Positions 56,471-64,000 of a stretch of DNA of 64,000 nt are shown here, piece after piece. The position numbers and the translations under genes were made by a program. Each line of letters begins with the position of its first letter. The stretch's first letter is position 1. The notes under the pieces are model-generated. The model was not told the origin of the DNA and made no database searches. It worked only from the letters and a program-made list of their open reading frames with translations. The stretch is taken from positions 20,172,001 to 20,236,000 of the forward strand of contig OZ038530.1 in NCBI GenBank assembly GCA_964036665.1. The letters run 5' to 3'. The DNA is from Gordius sp. MW1 (taxonomy: Eukaryota; Nematomorpha; Gordioida; Gordea; Gordiidae).

Positions 56471-58310
56471 TTAATAAAGTAGTGATAAGAAATGTATAAA
56501 TAATTGAAATACTGACAGTGAAGGGTTTTGAGGTTACTAAATGGAGGATTCAGTATGCTTTGAATAGTAAGTTGTGATGTAATTAATTGGGTTGATTGTT
56601 TTCATTATTTGTGTGTTTGTGAAGAGTTTTTGAAGAGTTTCCAGGTAAATTAGTAGAGGATTCAGTTTGCTTTGATTAGTAGTGATGATGATAGCAGATC
56701 ATTTGAGGGATATACAAATACGTATTTGGAATGCAGGATCAATAGGGATAGATTCCATATATAATATATGATAAAATGGATTTATTGCAATTTTCGAAGA
56801 TATTAGATTAATTTAAAATGAAAGGTGCTTTTGCTGAATGAGAGATAAGGAGCAATAAACATACCAGACTTATCATACCTTAAGCAGTCTAGCATGCGAT
56901 TTATCCTCTATTTCTAAATTATACACATAATTTTTAATCTTTGCATAAAAATACAATACAGCGAGCTAATTACTGTCCAACGGGTAAGTTTAAGTTAGAC
57001 ATAAACTGACACGAGCTTTGCGAAATCTTGGCTCGATATTTAAATTAAAATTATATTTGAGTCACTTATTTAATCACATATTGCCAAAACCTATTTTAAT
57101 TTTGCCAAGTATCTAATTAAGTAATTTTAATAGGAGTGTCGTCGTAAAAGTTTGTTAATGTAACTCTGCTAACTTAGATTCAAATATTTTTTACACATTT
57201 AACTGATTTTAAAAAATAAATGACTCTTAACTTTGTAATATGCCAATTTAATCCCCTGGTAACAAGTAAATAGTTGCGATCGCATTTTGTGTTGATTATT
57301 AAAAATAGGTCTAAACTTGGCAAACATCTTAATACAGACCTAAAAACAATCTAAGATGCATTTATTATATTTTATCTATATTTAAGTTTGTATAAGGTTA
57401 CTAGATCTCCGTGTATGGTAGACCTTTTAATATAGTTGGAAAAGTTAATTATTTTGCAAAAATACTCACCACTAGCTAGTACTTCTTGCTACTTTATTTT
57501 TTAAAACTAAAACTCGCCTTAGCCCCAAACATTAGGTATAGGAGGTATTAGGACGCTGCTGGACGCTTAATAGAATCATGAACATTAACATGGGCTTAGT
57601 TTTAAAGGTAGCCCGCTAAAATTATTTTGGTCTAAATAAAAATGCAATAAGACTTAATTTCCAATTACAAATGGAAGTTAATAAATCTTTATACATAATA
57701 ATCGTATCATCGACGTCAAGGACGATTCCGTTATAACATTTGATTAACATAAATATGTTCCAGCAAAATTATCATATTTAATTGGCGACGGGATGATGTC
57801 CATAGGCAATAAAACAAATAAATCTTTGATCTTTTAACATCCATGTTTTTGTATAACGAAATAATGTTCTTCTTAATTTTGGTATACAAATACAACGAAC
57901 GATAATCTATTTAAACTAAACCACTAGACCAATGTTTCTTGTTCATAAAAACAATTATGATACCAAACATAAAAACCAAGCATCACAAACCTTGACTTCC
58001 TCCAAAATCTTGTTTTTTATATTCTAAAGCTGTTAACTTATGAAATTTTTGAACATTTCGAAGCATATCCGAAATAATATGGTTTTTAAAGAAAAGGTAC
58101 TGCCTTATGATTAACACTATTCGCATTAGTTTCCTGCATTCCATGAAGGCCTCGACACAGTATATACACCTCGATGGTTATTGTTTGTCCATAACTTCGT
58201 TTTGCCACATTGCATTGGCTCAAAATAACGTAACATTTGCATAATTTAATGATATTTTTTATTAACGAAAATATGCGCATTGTGCGCATATTCCCAAAAT
58301 TAATAAGAAA
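56471..58310. other. AT-rich intergenic sequence
   Basis: GAGGATTCAGT(A/T)TGCTTTGA is repeated near 56543 and 56657, possibly the outermost LINE 5' sequence. AATATGCGCATTGTGCGCATATT (58268-58291) contains a near-perfect short palindrome. No gene seen. Confidence 0.4.
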
Positions 58311-58316
58311 AGAAAG

Positions 58317-58404
58317 AGGCGGTGAGCCAGAGGTTAAACGTATTAACTCAATACGCTGTTGGTCAGTGGGTGTTGTGGGGGCCTCCGAAGTTTAGTGCGC
58401 CATA
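58317..58404 (+). repeat. Degenerate tRNA-Leu/Ser-like SINE or tRNA pseudogene
   Basis: GGCGGTGAGCCAGAGGTTAA resembles the acceptor and D-arm of a type-II tRNA. CGTAT-TAACTCA-ATACG forms a 5-bp stem with a 7-base loop like an anticodon arm. The T arm and B box are not conserved, and the acceptor stem does not close. A functional tRNA is unlikely. Confidence 0.3.
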
Positions 58405-58409
58405 TAGGT

Positions 58410-59868
58410 CTCGGAGCGGATCTGCATGTCCACTCACTTATATATATTTATATGAGTAGATTTGTGGCTTGAGGAGGTCAAATTTATGCATGGATGCAGT
58501 AGTAAGACTATTAAAGACTATTTTTATAGTAATCAGAATCATTAGAAAGATGGCTATGAAATCTTACAGGGGGGGGAGTGTTTGTCTAAGCAAATGTATT
58601 ATGCAAAAATTATGGGATACAATATGTCATTATTTAATTTATGCATATGGGATGCATACGGATGAATGTTTAGTTTGCTATGTACAAATGAATTTACGGA
58701 GAATAAATTTGATTAAATAGCCAACAAATTTCCATAAAACATTATATAATGTAAACCTGATTTGATTCTAAACCTAGGGCTGCAATGGCTTATGCTTGAG
58801 GTCGATACAAATCGCTGTCCAATTAATCCCATACTAAACGCATGCATTAATATAAGCGATACGGTGAAATAATGCGCCTACATATTAATTAAAAATTCGG
58901 AGGACCATATCGGTGAATGATATATAGAGCCCTTGTCTGTACTCGCAGCATATATTATAAAACACGTTAGGACATTGGGTTTAGATCCACACTAAATTTT
59001 GGTCAATGCTTCTACAAAACACGCAAATCTAAACTTGACAAAGCATTAAGTTTAAGTTACTACTTTTATGTAGTAAATCTTAGTTACTTTATCATCTTCC
59101 GTAGTTCATTCATGTTGATAGTTAGGCTTTTGGCCAATTTGAACCAATGATCCCATTTGAATGTTTAGATCAGAAATTTGAAGCTCTTCTGTGGCTTTGA
59201 TAATTAGCTTTAAGTTACTTTGAATATGCAAAATTACAATTTTTTAGAAAGACGTATTATTGTTTTAAAAGCTTAATACCAAATGTTCTTTATGTGACTG
59301 AAATACTGTATTTATTTTTGATACATAATTTATAAATGATTAAGTGCTTTAATTGGTTCATACTTTAATCAACATTAATCTAATTATGACCGTAATGCCT
59401 TTTACAGTAAGAGTTAGAACTTTATTAAGTTCTAGGATTTCATACGAGTTATTCGACATTTGATTTATATCACTTACCATAATTTAACCGGTCAGTCTAG
59501 TATTTTTGGGGCTTTTTTTAGCTTAAGATTCATGTTTTTTATATTAAATAGATATTTAACCATTATATTATGGAAAGTATGGTACATAAATTTAAAGTCT
59601 ACCTTCAATTTTCATTTAAGGAATATTTATGACTTCTAGTTTTGAATATCACATTTTAACTTATAAACACATCATTAGGATACAACTTAAGACTATTAAA
59701 TAGTTGCTGCTTTTATTCTGCCTCAATTCTGGTGGTAAGATGAATTGTGATATTTAACTTAATTATTTCGTGTTACAATATATATTTATACTTTATTCCT
59801 TAATATCAAGATTATATTTAATCCAAATCCTATTTTCTTGCCTTTAAGAGTTATTTTAAATTGAATGA
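58410..59868. other. AT-rich intergenic sequence, no gene seen
   Basis: An 83-codon frame at 58469-58720 has no recognised domain and no supporting signals. Nothing else is supported. Confidence 0.4.
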
Positions 59869-60752
59869 GTAGGGAAGACCGGGGACTAAATAGCCATAAA
59901 AAAAATTAAATCACGTTCTAAAAAAACTAATAATTGTTTTTACAAATTTTTTGTTGAAACATATTTTTAACGTCTTTTTTTACTAGAGGGAAAAAATTAG
60001 GAGGGAAAATTGTAATAGTTTTTTAACAAAGTAAGTTTAAAGAAAACAAAAATCCTAAAAAATTTTTAAATGCCCGAGGCTAGTCAGAGCCCCGTTGGGG
60101 GATAGATTAATCCTAAGTTTTCACTTCTTATTAGTGTATGCTAACTCAAATTAATAATAAGTTTAAAACATAGAGAATGCAAATGTAATATGGTCATATT
60201 TTATATAAAACAAATAAAAAAAAGGTTGAGATGACAATCTGTGTACCCATAAAAGACAGAAAAAATCTTTCAATAGTTTATTAATGTATAGTCATAGTCT
60301 ATTTCAATTCTAAATTACCATAAGTTTGATTAACAAAATCTTTGTTCTTATAATCTTGTCATCTTTCTTTATAAGGTAGGTTACAATGAAAAATGACTAG
60401 CACTAGCCCCTCTCCGACTAGCCCCGACCCCTATTTTTATAAACAATTAATAATTTCATGTTAAAAATAAAAATTTAATCTTTGGACCGTTTTTAAAGAA
60501 AAAATTTCTCATAAGATAAAACTTAAATTAGTCTAAGATATAAAACCCAAACATTTTATGTGCAAAATACAAAATTTGTCGGCTAATAGCCCCAATAAAC
60601 ATTTTTCCTCTAAAAAATTTTTATTATGTTGTGGAAAATTTGTTAATGACAAAATACACATTTGGTTTAATTTTATTGTTTATGATTATTAATTTTAAAA
60701 TAGTTAAAAAGATAAAAGCAACCCCGATCTCGAACTAGCCCCGGTCACCCTA
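59869..60752. mobile_element. TIR element, TAGGG.GACCGGGGCTAG family
   Basis: TAGGGAAGACCGGGGACTA at the left is the inverse of CTAGCCCCGGTCACCCTA at the right, with small differences. Additional internal GACTAGCCCC / GGCTAGTC segments lie at 60078 and 60405-60430. TA or TAG at the tips could be a duplication or part of the repeat. There is no transposase. Confidence 0.6.
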
Positions 60753-61780
60753 AAAAGAAAAATATTTTAATCGGCTTATACACCTCTAATATTAGTAAAG
60801 AAGAATAGATTGCTTCGATTGTTATGAGGAATTGTATCTTTACAGTATATGGTTATTAGTTAATGAGCTCATGGGCGATCAAATGATAGTTCAACTTAAA
60901 TCTATTTTTCATCAATTGTCTTATAAGTTTTAATCACCTATTAAAAGTCAAAGTTAGTTTCAAATTTGAAATATTAATAAAATCATCAAATCTTGCCAAG
61001 TTTGAAAGTTTTAAGTGGCAAAAAAAAGATATTTAAAGATTTGTTGATTAACTTAATTTGAAATGGCAACAAACGGATTTCATATGAAAAACATTTAGCC
61101 CGCTTTAAAACTAAATGAAAAAATCACCTATTCTTAAAACACAAATAAGATCCCTACCCTAATGTCATTCGGCTCACATAAACATGGCTCATATGTATTT
61201 ATTCCTGCCTAATCAATTTCACTCACATTTACTCGGTTTAAGCTTTGGTAAACTTCTTACATTCCTAAATTGTAATGAAATTAATTTCAAATATATTTTT
61301 AAAGTGAAAAATTTATTAAAACCATATAAAAAAAAGTACATTTACGACTAAAAAAGAAAAAAACTATGCATGTTCTAGGCTTAGCCTTAGATCTTCATTG
61401 CCCTAACTAAAATCAAATGATTGATTTTTAAGTGTCTCTTTTAAAAGCAGTTGACATATTTTAGGCTTTATTAGTTTTCGGGGGTATTATTAGAATAAGA
61501 TGCTGTGCCACGAATTATATTATAGCAAAGTGAATTTTAATCCTTTTATAAACAGGTAGCCATCGCTCAAGCACAAAACTAGACTACCAGGAGACTACTT
61601 TTCATTTGGTAAGTTTTAATTAACCTATGAAATTATAAAAAGTTTTAATTTTGTGCATTTATATTTATACATTAAATTTTTTTTTAATGTATATATTGTT
61701 TATTTGAACGTAAGAACATTATAAAAACGAAGTGTTAAAATTCAAAAAATATAAGAGCGGGTATATAAAAAAAATTATAA
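60753..61780. other. AT-rich intergenic sequence, no gene seen
   Basis: Unique AT-rich DNA with stops in all frames. Confidence 0.45.
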
Positions 61781-62170
61781 TTAAAAAGCGTCGCATGTGT
61801 CATCTAATAAAAGAGGCCAGCTGTCGGCCAGGGATTTAAAATTGTACTTGGCGATAAAGATACCAATTTTTTGTTTAAGTAAAAAATTTGTGGAATATTT
61901 AGAGGGCGGGCAGCGACGGCTGATATCTTTAAAAAGCTTGATGGCGGCAGGACCAAAAGTCCCAGAACACGAGGCAACAATAGGGGTAAAGATATTAGAG
62001 GGTAAGAGGGCCTGGTATTTTACCGTTTTGCGGTGTTCGGCGAGGGTCAGAGCATTGTAGTTCTGGTTAGAGGGGCGAAAATGTCTATGCAGGTGAAATC
62101 CCATTTTATTTCCAATCTGGATTTCTTTCAACGGGACTGAAGTGTGCCCCCCCCGTATTGTCCAGTCCAA
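61781..62170 (-). pseudogene. 5'-truncated RLE-LINE relic (C terminus, second lineage)
   Basis: The 129-codon minus-strand frame ends in a segment aligned by spacing with the intact LINE's C terminus. It has HRKTVKYQALLPSNIFTPIV, SGTFGPAAIKLFKDISR and LLKQKIGIFIAKYN; the intact copy has KEDKYKYLNNIIFIPVV, LGNLGPEGSQFLKQISKY and FIRQKITMEIVKSN. The sequences are clearly related but far apart, so this is another lineage rather than a recent copy. The reverse transcriptase and nuclease core are gone. Confidence 0.6.
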
Positions 62171-63437
62171 CCCTACCCCTGATTTTGTATATTTTAAATT
62201 TAAAGAATTCCGACATTTTCACATTTCTCACTTATAAAATTATTATAAATCCTCATATTTATTTACCATTAATTAAACTAATTGTCACTTTTAACAAACA
62301 TCTCTTTTTCATTTTAAAGCACTAGACACGCAATTATAATTAAAAGAAATAAAATGTTATTTAAAAGTTTTAAGTTTTATTTTTTGTTGCAGGCTATGTA
62401 TGCGCGTTTGCAAAAATTAAATAATCAGTCCCATACAAATTTCATTTTTTAGGAATTTTGACGCGTATTGATTATATGACTGGTAATTTAATGAAATTTT
62501 AACGTGGAGCGAATGGGCCAAACGTGGTGGTAAATGTATAATAATATTTGATCTATTTCAAATTTTACACTCGACATAATGTTAAGTAAGTAAGGCATTG
62601 CCCGATTTCATTTCATTAATTTTGCTCCTCCTTATTGATTTTACATAAAAAAAAATTTTATACTACCCAAAAATTATTCTAATAGTTTGTTCTCGAGGGT
62701 AAATGGCTATAATTGCGAATATTTGCTCGTTTAAATCGAGAATGATAAATTAAATTTTGCGACCCCTTGGACTTGGAGTCTGTTCAACCACCATACTAGC
62801 ATAATTTAGCAGTGATTTAGTATGGATTGAAAATTAAAGCAACTTTACAAGTAGGTTCCCAAGTTTATCGTGGAGTATTGTAAAGTGCCCAGCAATGATA
62901 AAATTAATTAAATTTTAGGTTGTTGAATTTAAACAAATTCATCGATGCAAAATTATTTTCTACTATTTTAACCCGCTAATCTTATATCGAAACTCATAAA
63001 GTCCATTACTAATTATAACAGCAAAAGTCATATAATTATTATCTTAATAAATACAGTATCCATGGTAAATTTAATTATAAATTTGTGAACAATAAGTTTA
63101 ATCGAATAAGGAGGAAAAAATTTTGAGAATTATATTTCTAAAGATGGACGCTCACGCTACCAGATCAAGATGCTATATAGAGCGCTTTTTAAGGGATTTT
63201 TAAAAAAAACAAATTTATGGAGTCAAATCATCTGTGATTGGGTTAACCTAAATCCTAAAACAGGCCATGCATTTTGCAAGGGCCTCTTTATTTTTTTATT
63301 TTTTTTCGTGTTTTTAATGCTACACTTTTTTAACACGTAAATATAGGCAAATTTTTGTAGGTTTCAGCCGTATCTAAGGGTGTTTTCTCTGAAATCTAAG
63401 TTATTCGAACATTAAAGCTTTTCATCTTGCTTCGAAA
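62171..63437. other. AT-rich intergenic sequence, no gene seen
   Basis: No exon, RNA gene or element boundary is recognised. Confidence 0.45.
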
Positions 63438-63458
63438 TCTTATATATAAAAATGAAAT

Positions 63459-63489
<31 letters not shown>

Positions 63490-63783
63490 GCCGCCACCAA
63501 TTTTGGAAAACTACCAGACCGATTTGGCTCAAAATTTCACAGTTTATTCCTGACACTCCGGAGCATGTTTTAAGATTTGTTCGAGCCAAAACGGTACAGT
63601 AGTTTTCGCGTATTCGTACGCGGTGCACTGTATACGGAAATAGAACAATAGAAGTAGAACATATAGACATCAAACTTTATTTTTACTTCGATAACCGCTT
63701 TATCATCATATATGCCCTAAAATTCCAACATAATTTAATACACCCGGGTAAATGGCAAAACAACGTTTGCCGGGTTCATCTAG
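63438..63783 (+). mobile_element. Helitron, 346-bp non-autonomous copy
   Basis: It begins TCTTATATATAAAAATGAAA after an A and ends in the perfect hairpin GGCAAA-ACAACG-TTTGCC, GGGTTCATCTAG and T. It differs from the copy at 52459 mainly by a longer (TG)n(TA)n stretch at 63462-63489 and scattered changes. The 77-codon minus-strand frame is incidental. Confidence 0.92.
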
Positions 63784-64000
63784 TATAAAATAAAAATATA
63801 AGATGGGCCAGACATCGGCAAAAGTATGTATAGTGTCGCTTTGAATTGCTTAACAACTTTGCAATACTTCATTTCATGTTTTTTAAAATGTTGAGGATAT
63901 GTTATAAAAATAGGTTTTTTTTAGTAATTTGTATGTTCACTGCAGTTTAAAAATATGTGATGTTTTTCTAATATAGATATGTTCTAAGAAATAATTTAAA
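63784..64000. other. AT-rich flank, no gene seen
   Basis: Short end of window without supported features. Confidence 0.5.

Overview
The window is AT-rich animal nuclear DNA, apparently from an invertebrate. Three multi-exon protein-coding genes can be reconstructed. Almost everything else is transposable elements, their relics, or AT-rich intergenic sequence. The animal assignment rests on a full spliceosomal SmD1 gene with a Gly-Arg tail, a secreted fibronectin-III-like protein, and a mixture of Helitrons, hAT elements, endonuclease-type LINEs and a restriction-like-endonuclease LINE. I cannot name the species. Introns are very short: 35 and 42 nt in SmD1, 43-113 nt and 45-67 nt in the other two genes. 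That contrasts with the heavy transposon load.

Genes: (1) 12388-13545 (+), six exons, a 264-residue secreted protein with two fibronectin-III-like domains, a TATA box and a poly(A) signal. (2) 23209-23636 (-), three exons, SmD1 (116 residues). (3) 31081-32190 (+), four exons, a 315-residue acidic secreted or surface-anchored protein of unknown function. It has a 45-nt intron whose retention keeps the frame. A possible 3' exon of a further gene lies at 14711-14898 (-).

Mobile DNA, left to right: Helentron-like repeat arrays (541-3116, fragment near 8230-8537); a Helitron carrying a nested MITE and a LINE fragment (4305-5821); a 5'-truncated LINE ending in a TTAC tail (6195-7063); a second Helitron family (8810-10397); an LTR/TRIM-like unit (14920-16187); a degenerate hAT MITE (17196-17440) and a TIR MITE (17942-18197); a BED/hAT transposase relic (19067-19370); a hAT element with an 8-bp duplication (20625-21491); a 774-bp palindrome (28050-28823); more TIR elements (32380-33874, 37323-37879); a LINE pseudogene split by two transposons (34045-36320); two hAT elements with exact 8-bp duplications (39496-39686, 39920-41243); a full Helentron-like array (41961-43741); a hAT MITE with near-perfect 36-bp TIRs (49717-49918); a Helitron (52459-52798); an intact LINE with reverse transcriptase and a restriction-like endonuclease (52872-about 56470); a TIR element (59869-60752); a second RLE-LINE relic (61781-62170); and a final Helitron (63438-63783).

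The interval 43.8-49.7 kb and most of 49.9-52.4 kb show few repeats and no convincing gene. The host genes do not form an obvious pathway. The mobile elements do show dependence: every Helitron and all but one of the other elements lack an intact enzyme, so they must be mobilised from elsewhere. The RLE LINE is the only element here with an apparently complete protein.
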